From Noviherbaspirillum autotrophicum (lineage in GTDB: Bacteria > Pseudomonadota > Gammaproteobacteria > Burkholderiales > Burkholderiaceae_D), in the NCBI RefSeq assembly GCF_000818395.1, contig NZ_JWJG01000028.1, positions 608,853-672,852 on the forward strand: a stretch of 64,000 bases of DNA, read 5' to 3'. Under the pieces are notes generated by a model. The model worked only from the letters and a program-made list of their open reading frames with translations, did no database searches and had not been told where the DNA came from. This document shows positions 46,035 to 55,960 of this stretch, piece by piece. Made by a program: the position numbers and the translations under genes. Each line of letters begins with the position of its first letter. Position 1 is the first letter of the stretch.

Positions 46035-48662
46035 CTAGACGGCTTGCGCCATGCCGGCACCGCCGCTGACCATGCTTTGTCCGGCGCCGGAAATGTGCAT
46101 TTTCGGCGAGGGCCGGCTGATGTGATAGCCCTGGGCATAATCGATGCCGAGACGGCCGACCGCGGCCAGCACGTCGGCGTCTTCCACGAATTCGGCGACG
46201 GTCTTGATCTTCAGTTCCTTGGCCAGGGTCACGATGCTCTTGATGAAGGCGAGATAGACCTCGTCGTGCAGCATGTTGCGCACGAATTCGCCCTCGATCT
46301 TGATGTAGTCGACCGGGAAGCGCTTGATGTACTGGAACGATGAGAAGCCGGAACCGAAGTCGTCGATCGCGAAGCTGAAACCCTGCATCTTCACGTCGAG
46401 CACGAATTTTTCCAGCAGGGTCAGGTTGCGCACCGTTTCGCGCTCGGTGATCTCGAACACGATGCGGCTCGGCTCGATCTCGAACTGCTCGGCCAAGCGG
46501 CTCACGCGCGCGGCAAATTCGCCGACGATGAGCGCTTTGGGTGACAGGTTCACGAACAGCATGCCCTGGTAGCCTTGCTCCTTGACCTGGGTGAACGCCT
46601 TTTCGATGAGCTGGTAATCCATCTTGTGGGCGATGCCCATGCTCTCGGCCTGTTCGATGAAGTCGTTGGCGGTCACGATTTCGTCGCCGAGCGAAATGCG
46701 CATGAGCAGTTCGTGAATCACGATCTCGCCGGTCGCGGTGTCGCAGATCGGCTGGAAGAACGGCACGATGCGGTGCTGGTCGAGCGCGTTCTGGATCATC
46801 AGCGACTTTTCGCCGGCTTTCCGGAACACTTCGGCCATCTCGTCCTCGTTCGGGATGGCGATCGCGTTCTTGCCGGCGTTCTTCGCCTTGTACATCATGT
46901 TGTCGGCTACCAGGAACAGATCCTTCGGGTTTTCGCCGTGGTCGGGGCTGATGGCGATGCCGATCGAGGTGGTGGCCTTGAGCTTGATGCCGTCGGGCGT
47001 GTCCATCGAAAACTCTTCGAGCATCTCGCCGATGCGCTGCGCCACGACGTAAGCCTGCGTCTCGGACGCCTCGGGCAGGATGATGCAGAACTCGTCGCCG
47101 CCGTAGCGCGCCAGCAGGTCGCCGTTGCGCACGGCCTTTTGCAGCAGCTTGGCGAACGCCTGCAGGAAGGCGTCGCCGAAGTGATGGCCGAAGCGGTCGT
47201 TGATGGTCTTGAAGTTGTCCATGTCGAGCATCATCACGGCGAACTTCTGCTCATGCCGCCTGGCGCGCCCGACTTCGTAACCCAGCAGCTCCCAGAACAT
47301 GCGCTGGTTGTACAGGTCGGTGAGCGGGTCGCGCGTGGCGTAGTGCTCCAGGTCTTTGGTGTACTTGTAGATCGCCTTGACCGAGCCGACCAGGTTCAGG
47401 AGCGTGGTCAGGATGCTGCCGATGACCATGTGCCGCACGTTGTCCTGCGCCATGGTCGACTGCACGCCGATGCCGACGATGCCGCCGATCTTGGGCGTGT
47501 CCAGCAGCAGCGTCTTGGTCTGCAGCTCGATGTCGCGCAGGCTCAGCTCGGGCAGCGTGCCGGTATCGTCGGCGATGTTGTGCACGATGTTGAGCAGGCT
47601 GGCGCCGTGCAGCAGCGAGTGCTCGCGGATCTGCTGGCGCAGGATGCGTTCCAGGAGCCGCACCGTGTTGTCGCGGGGCCGGTTGCGCCAGAACACTTCG
47701 CATTCGTACGCTTCTTCCTCCACCCGGAAAATCGTCACCAACGCATAGGCTTCGATGATCGGATTGATTTCCAGCAGCAGGTTCTGGATAAATTCGCGCC
47801 AGTCGCGCACCACGTTGGAGGTGATGATGAATTTTTCCAGCAGCCTGATCTCGAATTCGAGCACGCCCTTGTCGACGGCGACGCTCTTGACCTTTTCGAC
47901 CAGCAGCGCTACATGCTCGAAAGCCTGGTCGAATTCGCGGAAGCCGAACTCGACCTTGCCGATGTCGAAATGCTCGAAATCTTTGATCGTGTTGAACGAT
48001 TCGACCTTGCGCCGGAACAGATACGCCGAGCGCTCCAGCCGGTGCACGACCGACGAAGTCAATGCCCCGGCAGCCACCAGCACCAGCGTGCCCAGCGCCA
48101 GGAAGAGCGCGACATAATAGCCGCGCACGGTGCCCGCTACCGGCTCGATCTTGTGGCGGATATCGATCACGCCGAGCACGTCGCCAGTCTTGGCGTTAAA
48201 GTGGCAGTTCATGCATTCGCTCTGGGCCTGGAGCGGATAGAGGTAGCGGATCTGGTCCCCGGTCGTGGCGATCACGTTCTTGCCGTCACGCAGCACCTGC
48301 TGCGCCAGGTCCGATGGTGGCGGTGTCTTGGTGTCGCCGTACAGCGCGGCCACGTCGTCGCTGCGATAGACGTCGATGCGTTCGACGAAGCTCGGAAAGG
48401 CGGAGCGGCTGGCGGTTTCGGCCTCGTCGATCTGGCTGCGCAAGCCGCCGCTGCGCAGAACCTGGTAGATCGCGTTGCGGTTTTGCGCGGCGACTTCTTC
48501 CGAGGTGGCGCGCGAGCGCTCTTCCAGCAGTTTTTCGTAAAGAATCGACGACGCGAAGGTCGCTCCCAGGAACACCAGCAGCGCGACGCTCACGGTGGAC
48601 AGGAACACAAATCCTCGCAGGCTGCCGAGCACGCGGGAAACCATTTTGAATACATCTCGCAT
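46035..48662 (-). CDS. GGDEF-EAL protein with periplasmic c-type heme sensor
   Basis: 875 residues. TM1 about 17-41, periplasmic sensor with a CxxCH site C150-C153-H154 (ECMNCHF), TM2 about 181-205, an uncharacterised linker (about 215-460), GGDEF (about 460-625) and EAL (about 640-860). GGDEF is intact (YGGDEF) with an RNGD inhibitory site. EAL has ELL instead of EAL and other deviations (AEFVED, IKIEGEF), though DDFGSG remains, so phosphodiesterase activity may be reduced. It is therefore likely to make cyclic-di-GMP under heme control. The sensor is homologous to that of the chemoreceptor at 44075. AGAGG precedes the ATG. Confidence 0.94.
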   Translation of the reverse strand: MRDVFKMVSRVLGSLRGFVFLSTVSVALLVFLGATFASSILYEKLLEERSRATSEEVAAQNRNAIYQVLRSGGLRSQIDEAETASRSAFPSFVERIDVYRSDDVAALYGDTKTPPPSDLAQQVLRDGKNVIATTGDQIRYLYPLQAQSECMNCHFNAKTGDVLGVIDIRHKIEPVAGTVRGYYVALFLALGTLVLVAAGALTSSVVHRLERSAYLFRRKVESFNTIKDFEHFDIGKVEFGFREFDQAFEHVALLVEKVKSVAVDKGVLEFEIRLLEKFIITSNVVRDWREFIQNLLLEINPIIEAYALVTIFRVEEEAYECEVFWRNRPRDNTVRLLERILRQQIREHSLLHGASLLNIVHNIADDTGTLPELSLRDIELQTKTLLLDTPKIGGIVGIGVQSTMAQDNVRHMVIGSILTTLLNLVGSVKAIYKYTKDLEHYATRDPLTDLYNQRMFWELLGYEVGRARRHEQKFAVMMLDMDNFKTINDRFGHHFGDAFLQAFAKLLQKAVRNGDLLARYGGDEFCIILPEASETQAYVVAQRIGEMLEEFSMDTPDGIKLKATTSIGIAISPDHGENPKDLFLVADNMMYKAKNAGKNAIAIPNEDEMAEVFRKAGEKSLMIQNALDQHRIVPFFQPICDTATGEIVIHELLMRISLGDEIVTANDFIEQAESMGIAHKMDYQLIEKAFTQVKEQGYQGMLFVNLSPKALIVGEFAARVSRLAEQFEIEPSRIVFEITERETVRNLTLLEKFVLDVKMQGFSFAIDDFGSGFSSFQYIKRFPVDYIKIEGEFVRNMLHDEVYLAFIKSIVTLAKELKIKTVAEFVEDADVLAAVGRLGIDYAQGYHISRPSPKMHISGAGQSMVSGGAGMAQAV

Positions 48663-48844
48663 GGTGCGAGCCCTCTATATGAGTGTGAATCTATGTGGCG
48701 GCGTCAGGCGCAACGCATAGTGCATGCATGGGCAGCCCCGGCGCCCCGGCGGCAATCGATCCGGGAAACGATCCAGCAAAAAGCAGGGGATGCGGGTGAA
48801 TGGACGACAAGGCAGCCGTTGGAGCCGAGCGCTGCGCGAATGCA

Positions 48845-48886
48845 AGCTTAGGCGCGAGCCTAAACCATTTCCTTGATCTAGGGCAA
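48845..48886 (-). promoter_or_regulatory. FNR-type box and -10 element of the c-heme GGDEF-EAL gene
   Basis: On the minus strand TTGCCCTAGATCAA (48873-48886) is followed exactly 22 nt later by TAAGCT (48850-48845). Box, spacing and the -10 core TANGCT agree with the block before the c-heme chemoreceptor, including the A-rich stretch upstream. It lies just past the pqiC stop at 48891 and 183 bp before the gene's ATG at 48662. Confidence 0.65.
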
Positions 48887-48890
48887 CTAA

Positions 48891-49499
48891 TTACTTTTTG
48901 GAAATTACGAGGGAGTGCACCACGGCGGCGATCTCGGCGCTCATCCTGGCCAAGGCGCGCGCGTAGGCCGCAGCCAGCGCCTCGTAGCCGTCCGCCTGCA
49001 CCGCCTCGCGCAGGGCCGAGCGGCCGGCGTGCAGCGTCGTTCCCTCGTGCCGCACGCTCCACGCGGCCAGCACCGTCACGCCTTGCCCCGGCACGGCGTC
49101 GAACTGCTCGATATCGAGCGCAATCCGGTAGTCGGCGCGTTCGCCTGCCTGGCCGCCGGCGGAAACGGTGCGTGCATCGGGCAGCCGTCCCGCCAGGTCG
49201 GCGGCCAGCACGCGCGCAATCTCCGCGCCCAGCGGCTGCGCCCAGCGGTGGTGCTCCAGCACATCGACCCGGTTGGGGCTGCGGCGCACCACCAGTTGCG
49301 GCCGGTCGACCATCTCCGGCACCGTGACCGGCCCCACCGCTACGGTGAAGCGGGCTTGGCTGCGCGCCTCGGCCGGCATCGGTGCGGGCGCCGGGCTGAG
49401 CGTATAGAAGGTTTCCTGCGGCGGGGTGCGGCAGGCGGCCAAGAAGAAGGCTTGGGCGAGGATTGCCGCCGCTAGGGCGAAGGCTGGGCGCGTGCGCAT
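48891..49499 (-). CDS. pqiC: PqiC-like lipoprotein of the intermembrane lipid-transport system
   Basis: 202 residues with lipobox FLAAC (Cys23). The mature part follows the ABC-type transport auxiliary/PqiC fold: ETFYTLSPAPAP, RFTVAVGPVTVPEMVDRPQLVVRRSPNRVDVLEHHRWAQPLGAEIARVLAADLAGRLPD, and YRIALDIEQFDAVPGQGVTVLAAWSVR. PqiC caps the PqiB tunnel at the outer membrane. It is 3 bp after pqiB, the last gene of the operon. Confidence 0.9.
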   Translation of the reverse strand: MRTRPAFALAAAILAQAFFLAACRTPPQETFYTLSPAPAPMPAEARSQARFTVAVGPVTVPEMVDRPQLVVRRSPNRVDVLEHHRWAQPLGAEIARVLAADLAGRLPDARTVSAGGQAGERADYRIALDIEQFDAVPGQGVTVLAAWSVRHEGTTLHAGRSALREAVQADGYEALAAAYARALARMSAEIAAVVHSLVISKK

Positions 49500-49502
49500 G
49501 CG

Positions 49503-51122
49503 CTATTCCTTTCCGCGGATGAGCGCCTCGGGATGGCGGCTCAGGTAATCGGCCAGCACGCGCAGTGCGCGCGCGGCGCGGTTCACTTCCTGCAACGTCG
49601 AGCGCAGGTCTTCCTGCACCGGCGCGTCTGACGACAAGGCGTGCTCGGCATTGCCCAGCGCCTTGTGCGCCTGCTCCAGCGTGCCCTTCAGCTCCGGCAG
49701 TACGGCGGCATCCAGCTGCCGCAGCACCGCATCGGCGCTGCGCAGCGTGGTGTCGAGGCTCTTGAGCGAGCGATCGACGTCGTGCCCGATCGATTCGAAC
49801 GGCACCTTGTCGAGCTTGCGCGCGATGCTGGCCAAGGTATCCTGGATATCGGCGAAACTGCCGGCCACGCTCGGCAGCACCGGGGGGGCATGGCGCCAGT
49901 CGACCTTGGCGGCAGGCGCGTGCGGGAAGAAGTCCAGCGCCACGAACAGCTGCCCGGTCAGCAGGTTGCCGCTCTTGAGCTGCGCGCGCAGGCCGCGCGC
50001 CACCAGCTTGTCGAGGAAGGCCTGCGGGTTGCGCTCCAGCGGCGAAGGCGCCGGCGCCGCACCGCGCGCGCGCAGGCGTTCGGGGAACAGGCTGATTTCC
50101 ACCGGAAAGCGGATCGCCCCGGACTCATCCTTGTACTCCACGCCGATGGAATTGACTTCGCCGATCTCGATGCCATGCAGGTCGATGGCGGCACCGGGCG
50201 CCAGCCCGCGCAGGGATTCGTCGAAATAGAGCACGTACGGCTGCGCCTGCCGGCTTGGTAGCTTGAAGGCGCTTTCCCGGTCGCGGTACAAGGTAAAGCT
50301 GGAGTCGGACGCCGCTGGTGCGCCGCCCTCGACACCCGGCGGCGTCTGGAACGAGATGCCGCCGACCACGACCGAGGTCAGCGATTCGGTGTTGAGCGTG
50401 AGGCCGCCGCTGTTGACCGACAGGTCCACGCCGCTGGCTTGCCAGAAGCGCGTGTCGGCGCTGACGAAGCGGTCGTTGGGAGCGTCGATGAAAATGTCGA
50501 GCGTCACGCCGCGCCCGTCGCCATCGATGCGATAGCCGGTCACCCGGCCGACCGCGACGCGCCGGAAATAGACTGGGGCGCCGAGGTAGAGCGAGTCCAT
50601 GTTTTCGGCGTGCAGCATGAACTGGCTGCCCTTGGCGTCGGACAGCACCGGCGGCGGCGTGTCGAGGCCGACGAAATGCCGCCTGTCCTGGGCCGAGGTG
50701 CCGGCGTCGGTGCCGATATAGGCGCCCGAGAAGAGCGTGCCCAGCCCGGTGATGCTGCCCAGGGTGATGCGCGGACGCTCCACCCAGAAGCGCGTGTCCT
50801 GCACCAGCAGCTGCTCGGCCTGCTTGGCGATCTGGGCGGTGACGATCACGTGCGAGCGGTCTTCGGCGATCGCGACGGCCGACACCGTGCCGATATCGAC
50901 TTCCTTGTAGCGCACCTTGGTCTTGCCGGCTTCCAGGCCTTCCGCATTCTTGAATTCGATGGTGATGACCGGCCCCTGCGCCAGCAGGTAGTGCGCGGCC
51001 AGCCAGATCCCGAGCAGGGCGGCGACGATCGGGATGATCCAGACCAGCGGCACGGTCCAGTGCCGCTTGGGCACGGCCACGGCGTCGGGGATGGAGGACT
51101 GATCCGGCGGCGTGTCAGGCAT
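49503..51122 (-). CDS. pqiB: PqiB, MCE-domain tunnel protein
   Basis: 539 residues, near E. coli PqiB's 546. One N-terminal membrane helix (about 23-45, TVPLVWIIPIVAALLGIWLAAHYL) then three MCE domains, the first starting GPVITIEFKNAEGLEAGKTKVRYKEVDIGTVSAV and later ones at about 160 and 285, and a long helical C-terminus (RSTLQEVNRAARALRVLADYLSRHPEALIRG). It forms the hexameric tunnel for lipid movement between membranes. GGGAG lies before the ATG. Confidence 0.95.
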   Translation of the reverse strand: MPDTPPDQSSIPDAVAVPKRHWTVPLVWIIPIVAALLGIWLAAHYLLAQGPVITIEFKNAEGLEAGKTKVRYKEVDIGTVSAVAIAEDRSHVIVTAQIAKQAEQLLVQDTRFWVERPRITLGSITGLGTLFSGAYIGTDAGTSAQDRRHFVGLDTPPPVLSDAKGSQFMLHAENMDSLYLGAPVYFRRVAVGRVTGYRIDGDGRGVTLDIFIDAPNDRFVSADTRFWQASGVDLSVNSGGLTLNTESLTSVVVGGISFQTPPGVEGGAPAASDSSFTLYRDRESAFKLPSRQAQPYVLYFDESLRGLAPGAAIDLHGIEIGEVNSIGVEYKDESGAIRFPVEISLFPERLRARGAAPAPSPLERNPQAFLDKLVARGLRAQLKSGNLLTGQLFVALDFFPHAPAAKVDWRHAPPVLPSVAGSFADIQDTLASIARKLDKVPFESIGHDVDRSLKSLDTTLRSADAVLRQLDAAVLPELKGTLEQAHKALGNAEHALSSDAPVQEDLRSTLQEVNRAARALRVLADYLSRHPEALIRGKE

Positions 51123-51143
51123 TGCGCTCCCTAATCCGGATCA

Positions 51144-51773
51144 TCACAGCCTCTCGTCCCAGATCAGCCTGGGGTCGAAGCTGTGGGCGGCCAGCATCGT
51201 GAGCACCACGACCGTGCCGAAGGCGGCCGCGCCGGGGCCGGCGCGCATCGAGGCAAACGATTCGACCTGTACCAGCGCCACAGACAGGGCGGCCACGTAG
51301 ATGTCGAGCATCGACCAGCGCCCGATTGCGTCGACCAGGCGGTACAGCCGGGTGCGCTGGCGCGGCTGCCAATCCATGCGGCGCTGCACCGACACCAGCA
51401 GCAGGGTCAGCGCAATGAGCTTGGTCAGCGGCACCACGATACTGGCAAAGAAGATCAGCGCCGCGACGAACCAGGAGCCGCTGTTCCAGAACAGGATTAC
51501 GCCGCTCATGATCGTATTGCTTTGCACGTCGAACAGCGAGCGCGTTTCCAGGATCGGCAGCGTATTGGCCGGTATGTAAAGGAGGTAGGAGGCGATCACG
51601 AACGCCCAGGTGCGCGACACGCTGTTGGGCTTGCGCGCATGCAAGCGGGCGTGGCAGCGCGGGCAGCGCAGCGCATCCGGCGTGCTGCGGCAGCGGCACA
51701 ACAGGCCACACGCAGGACAGGTGATCAGCCCGTGCCGGGCCGCGGAGCCGCCCCGGGATTCCACTACGTTCAT
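51144..51773 (-). CDS. pqiA: PqiA, second half as a separate protein
   Basis: 209 residues. A zinc-ribbon start (CPACGLLCRCRSTPDALRCPRCHARLHARK) is followed by four membrane helices, with SYLLYIPANTLPILETRSLFDVQSNTIMSGVILFW and RTRLYRLVDAIGRWSMLDIYVAALSVALVQVESFAS. This equals the C-terminal half of E. coli PqiA. Start at 51773 because ATG there overlaps the preceding gene by ATGA; longer frames upstream read through it out of context. It is followed after 21 bp by pqiB. Confidence 0.92.
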   Translation of the reverse strand: MNVVESRGGSAARHGLITCPACGLLCRCRSTPDALRCPRCHARLHARKPNSVSRTWAFVIASYLLYIPANTLPILETRSLFDVQSNTIMSGVILFWNSGSWFVAALIFFASIVVPLTKLIALTLLLVSVQRRMDWQPRQRTRLYRLVDAIGRWSMLDIYVAALSVALVQVESFASMRAGPGAAAFGTVVVLTMLAAHSFDPRLIWDERL

Positions 51774-52402
51774 CGCCTGTCCTCCGCGCGGATCGTCTCG
51801 ACCCAGCCCCAGAAATCGCGCGCGCTGAATGACGCGGCGACTGCGGAAAACGTCGCGATCAGGCCGACGAACGCCCACAGCGCGAGGCCGGGCAGGATGG
51901 TGGCGAGATCCGACAGCTTGGCCAGGGTCACCAGCAGGCCGAGCAGGAACACTTCGATCATGACCCAGCGGTGGGTCGCCAGCACGAAGCGAAAGGTGTG
52001 CGCCAGCCCCGGCACGATGCGGCAGGCGCGCAACGGCAGCAGCATGTACAGCAGCGCGCACAACTCCAGCGCCGGCGCCAGGATGGCGGTGCCGAGTACC
52101 AGCGCGGCCACCAGCGGCCGGTTCTGGTGGTACAGGGTCAGCACGGTGCCAGTCAGCGTGGTCGCATTGTAGACACCGTACTTTTCCAGCGCCGCGATCG
52201 GGAACAGGTTGGACACGAGAAACAGAATCGCGCTGGCCAGCACCAGCGCAATCATCCAGTCCAGGCGCGAGCGCGTGCCCCGGTAAAGCCGCGCGCCACA
52301 ACGCACGCAATGGGCGTCATGGTGTGGTTGCAGGGCGACTTCATGCTGAAGCAGGTCGCAATGCCGACAGGCAAGCAGCCTTTGTTGCGAGTTGGTTTCC
52401 AT
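51770..52402 (-). CDS. pqiA: PqiA, first half as a separate protein
   Basis: 210 residues. Zinc-ribbon CRHCDLLQHEVALQPHHDAHCVRCGARL, then four membrane helices with LFLVSNLFPIAALEKYGVYNATTLTGTVLTLYHQNRPLVAALVLGTAILAPALELCALLYMLLPLR and HRWVMIEVFLLGLLVTLAKLSDLATILPGLALWAF. It equals the N-terminal half of E. coli PqiA. The two halves are separate genes with a 4-bp overlap instead of one 417-residue protein. Confidence 0.92.
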   Translation of the reverse strand: METNSQQRLLACRHCDLLQHEVALQPHHDAHCVRCGARLYRGTRSRLDWMIALVLASAILFLVSNLFPIAALEKYGVYNATTLTGTVLTLYHQNRPLVAALVLGTAILAPALELCALLYMLLPLRACRIVPGLAHTFRFVLATHRWVMIEVFLLGLLVTLAKLSDLATILPGLALWAFVGLIATFSAVAASFSARDFWGWVETIRAEDRR

Positions 52403-52630
52403 GATGGTTGTGACCTGCGGGTGGGAAGCACGCTCCCGCCTGTCGGAAAATGCAGGTTGCGCTAGTCGATTTGTACGATAGACAACAGGATTGCGCAGAG
52501 GTTGCGTCGGTTTGACGACAAGCAGGAAGCGGGAAGGCCGGAGCGGCGGAAAAAGCCGACAGCGAGTTGAGTGCCGGGGGAAGGCGGCGCATCCCTTTCC
52601 CGTCCGGCGCCGGGAAAGGGAGTGTGCGTG

Positions 52631-55600
52631 CTACATGTTGCGCCGGTACTGCCCGCCCACCTCGAACAGCGCATTGCTGATCTGCCCGAGCGAACAGGCG
52701 CGCACCGCGTCCATCAGGGTGGCGAACACGTTCTCGTTGTCGATCACCGCCTGCTGCAGGCGCTGCAGCAGGGCAGGCGCATCTTTCGCGTGGCGTTGAT
52801 GAAAGTCGGCCAGACGCTTGAGCTGCGACTGCTTTTCCTCTTCCGTGGAGCGCGCCAGTTCCAGTTGCTGAGGCGTGGCGTCGCCCTTCGGATTGCGGAA
52901 GGTGTTCACGCCGATGATGGGCAGCGTGCCGTCGTGCTTCAGGTGCTCGTAATACATCGACTCTTCCTGGATCTTGCCGCGCTGGTAGCCGGTCTCCATC
53001 GCGCCCAGGACGCCGCCGCGCTCGGCGATGCGCTCGAACTCTTGCAGCACCGCTTCTTCCACCAGATCGGTCAGCTCCTCGATGATGAACGAGCCCTGGT
53101 TCGGGTTCTCGTTCTTCGCCAGGCCCCATTCGCGGTTGATGATCAACTGGATCGCCAATGCGCGCCGTACCGATTCGTCGGTCGGCGTCGTGATCGCCTC
53201 GTCGTAGGCGTTGGTATGCAGCGAGTTGCAGTTGTCGTAGATCGCGATCAGCGCCTGCAGCGTGGTGCGGATGTCGTTGAAGTCGATCTCCTGCGCATGC
53301 AGCGAGCGCCCCGACGTCTGGATGTGGTACTTCAGCTTTTGCGAACGCTCGTTGGCGCCGTACTTGTCGCGCATGGCGACTGCCCAGATGCGACGCGCCA
53401 CGCGCCCCAGCACCGTGTATTCCGGGTCCATGCCGTTGGAGAAGAAGAACGACAGGTTGGGTGCGAAATCGTCGATATTCATGCCGCGCGCCAGATACGC
53501 TTCGACGAAGGTGAAGCCGTTCGACAGCGTGAACGCCAGCTGCGAAATCGGGTTCGCGCCCGCCTCGGCGATGTGGTAGCCGGAAATCGACACCGAGTAG
53601 AAGTTGCGCACCTGGTTCCGCACAAAGAATTCCTGGATGTCGCCCATCACCTTGAGGCTGAACTCGGTGGAGAAGATGCAGGTGTTCTGGCCCTGGTCTT
53701 CCTTGAGGATGTCGGCCTGCACCGTGCCGCGCACGTTTTGCAGCACCCAGGCGCGCAGTTGCGCCGCTTCGTCGGCGCTCGGCTCGCGCCCGTGTTCGGC
53801 GCGGAACTTGTCCATGCGCTGGTCGATCGCGGTATTCATGAACATCGCGAGGATCGTCGGTGCCGGGCCGTTGATCGTCATCGACACCGAGGTGGCCGGA
53901 TCGCACAGATCGAAGCCGTCGTACAGTACCTTCATGTCGTCGAGCGTCGCGACCGACACGCCGGAGTTGCCGATCTTGCCATAGATGTCCGGGCGCAGGG
54001 CTGGGTCGGCGCCGTACAGCGTGACCGAGTCGAACGCGGCCGACAGGCGCTTGGCGTCCATGCCGGCCGACACCAGCTTGAAGCGGCGGTTGGTGCGGAA
54101 CGGGTCGCCCTCGCCGGCAAACATGCGGGTCGGGTCTTCGTTCTCGCGCTTGAACGGGAACACGCCAGCGGTGTACGGGAAGGAGCCGGGCAGGTTTTCC
54201 GCCATCAGCCAGCGCAGGATTTCGCCGTGGTCCTCGAACTTCGGCAGCGACACCTTGCGGATGGTGTTTCCCGACAGCGTCTTGTACGTCAGGCGCGTGC
54301 GCAATTCCTTGTCGCGGATCTTGGTGACGAACTCGTCGCCGGCATAGGCGGCCTTCATCTCCGGCCAGCACGCCAGCAGCTTCTTCGCATTGGCATCGAG
54401 CTGGTTGTCGCGCTCGGCGATCAGGTCGTCCATGTCGGCGCTCTTGCCGCACGCGGCAAGCATGCGCTTCGATTCCTGCAACTGCTGGCGTTCGCGCGCC
54501 AGCCTGACCTGTTTTGCCGTGTGCTTGTGATAGCCGCGCACGGTGTCCGCGATTTCCGCGAGATAGCGGGTACGGGCAGGTGGCAGGATCGCATTCTTGC
54601 CGGAGGAATGGCGCACCTGTACCGGCGCCAGCTTGCCAGGCTGCGTTTTCAAACCAAGTTCCGTCAGCTTCGGCAGTAAGCCCTGGTACAGAGCGGTCAC
54701 GCCGTCGTCATTGAAGCGCGAGGCCTGGGTGCCGAACACCGGCATGTCCTCGGGCTTCTTGCTGAACAGTTCCCTGTTGCGCTGGTATTGCTTGGCCACG
54801 TCGCGCAGCGCATCCTGTGCGCCCTTGCGGTCGAACTTGTTGATCGCGACAAAGTCCGCGAAGTCGAGCATGTCGATCTTTTCCAGCTGCGACGCCGCGC
54901 CAAACTCCGGCGTCATCACGTACATCGACACGTCGACATGCGGCACGATCGCGGCGTCGCCCTGGCCGATGCCGGACGTTTCCACGATCACCAGGCCGAA
55001 TCCGGCCACTTTGCAGGCGGCGATCACGTCCGGCAGCGCCTGCGAAATCTCGGAACCCGCTTCGCGCGTGGCGAGCGAACGCATGAAGACGCGCGCCTGG
55101 CCGTTCCACGGATTGATCGCATTCATGCGGATGCGGTCGCCCAGCAGCGCGCCGCCCGACTTGCGGCGCGACGGGTCGATCGACACCACGGCGATGTGCA
55201 GGCAATCGGCCTGGTCGAGGCGGATGCGGCGGATCAGCTCGTCGGTGAGCGACGACTTGCCCGCGCCGCCGGTGCCGGTAATGCCCAGCACCGGCGTATT
55301 GATGGTGTCGGCAGCCTTGTGCAGTTCGTTCTTCAAGGCGGGGTCGGCCTTGCCGTTTTCCAGTGCCGTGATCAGTTGCGCCAGCGGCCGTTGCCGCTCG
55401 CCGATCTCGCCGCCGGTAAGCTGCGCCAGGCTGGTCGGCGCATATGTGGACAGGTCGACGTCGCAGGCTTGGACCATCGATTCGATCATGCCCGCCAGGC
55501 CCATGCGCTGGCCGTCTTCCGGACTGAAGATGCGTGCCACGCCATAGGCATGGAGTTCCGCGATTTCGGAAGGGACGATCACGCCGCCGCCGCCGCCGAA

Positions 55601-55909
55601 TACCTTGATGTGGGCGCCGCCGCGCGCGCGCAAGAGGTCGATCATGTACTTGAAGTACTCGACATGGCCGCCCTGGTAGCTCGATACCGCAATGCCTTGC
55701 GCATCTTCCTGCAGCGCGGCGGTGACGATCTCATCGACCGAGCGGTTGTGGCCGAGGTGAATGACTTCCGCGCCGTGTGCCATCAGGATGCGGCGCATGA
55801 TATTGATCGACGCATCATGGCCGTCGAACAGCGACGCGGCGGTGACGAAGCGGACCTTGTTGGCGGGTTTGTACTCGGCAAGTTTCTTGGCGACGGAAAG
55901 GTCGGTCAT
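52631..55909 (-). CDS. icmF: fused isobutyryl-CoA mutase with its G-protein chaperone
   Basis: 1092 residues, the full IcmF architecture: B12-binding domain 1-150 with DGHDAS (H31 as lower cobalt ligand), GTPase chaperone about 160-430 with Walker [13 protein letters not shown] (209-220) and G4 NKFD, a linker, and the acyl-CoA mutase barrel from about 540 ([36 protein letters not shown]). It interconverts isobutyryl- and n-butyryl-CoA, and some IcmFs act on isovaleryl-/pivalyl-CoA. Its upstream region has a palindrome resembling a branched-chain-degradation operator. Neighbours are unrelated signalling genes. Confidence 0.96.
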   Translation of the reverse strand: MTDLSVAKKLAEYKPANKVRFVTAASLFDGHDASINIMRRILMAHGAEVIHLGHNRSVDEIVTAALQEDAQGIAVSSYQGGHVEYFKYMIDLLRARGGAHIKVFGGGGGVIVPSEIAELHAYGVARIFSPEDGQRMGLAGMIESMVQACDVDLSTYAPTSLAQLTGGEIGERQRPLAQLITALENGKADPALKNELHKAADTINTPVLGITGTGGAGKSSLTDELIRRIRLDQADCLHIAVVSIDPSRRKSGGALLGDRIRMNAINPWNGQARVFMRSLATREAGSEISQALPDVIAACKVAGFGLVIVETSGIGQGDAAIVPHVDVSMYVMTPEFGAASQLEKIDMLDFADFVAINKFDRKGAQDALRDVAKQYQRNRELFSKKPEDMPVFGTQASRFNDDGVTALYQGLLPKLTELGLKTQPGKLAPVQVRHSSGKNAILPPARTRYLAEIADTVRGYHKHTAKQVRLARERQQLQESKRMLAACGKSADMDDLIAERDNQLDANAKKLLACWPEMKAAYAGDEFVTKIRDKELRTRLTYKTLSGNTIRKVSLPKFEDHGEILRWLMAENLPGSFPYTAGVFPFKRENEDPTRMFAGEGDPFRTNRRFKLVSAGMDAKRLSAAFDSVTLYGADPALRPDIYGKIGNSGVSVATLDDMKVLYDGFDLCDPATSVSMTINGPAPTILAMFMNTAIDQRMDKFRAEHGREPSADEAAQLRAWVLQNVRGTVQADILKEDQGQNTCIFSTEFSLKVMGDIQEFFVRNQVRNFYSVSISGYHIAEAGANPISQLAFTLSNGFTFVEAYLARGMNIDDFAPNLSFFFSNGMDPEYTVLGRVARRIWAVAMRDKYGANERSQKLKYHIQTSGRSLHAQEIDFNDIRTTLQALIAIYDNCNSLHTNAYDEAITTPTDESVRRALAIQLIINREWGLAKNENPNQGSFIIEELTDLVEEAVLQEFERIAERGGVLGAMETGYQRGKIQEESMYYEHLKHDGTLPIIGVNTFRNPKGDATPQQLELARSTEEEKQSQLKRLADFHQRHAKDAPALLQRLQQAVIDNENVFATLMDAVRACSLGQISNALFEVGGQYRRNM

Positions 55910-55960
55910 GGCGCGGGTGTCTCTTCCTTGGAATGTGAATAATCGGCGCTACGAATGACG

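Noticed and set aside
46575-48851. A 758-codon ORF opposite the c-heme GGDEF-EAL gene
   Set aside because: Shadow frame produced by high third-position GC; no domain and no ribosome-binding site.
52571-54679. A 702-codon ORF opposite icmF, and the 703-codon minus-strand frame at 52341-54452
   Set aside because: Both are alternative frames of icmF sequence with Arg/His-rich, motif-free translations.
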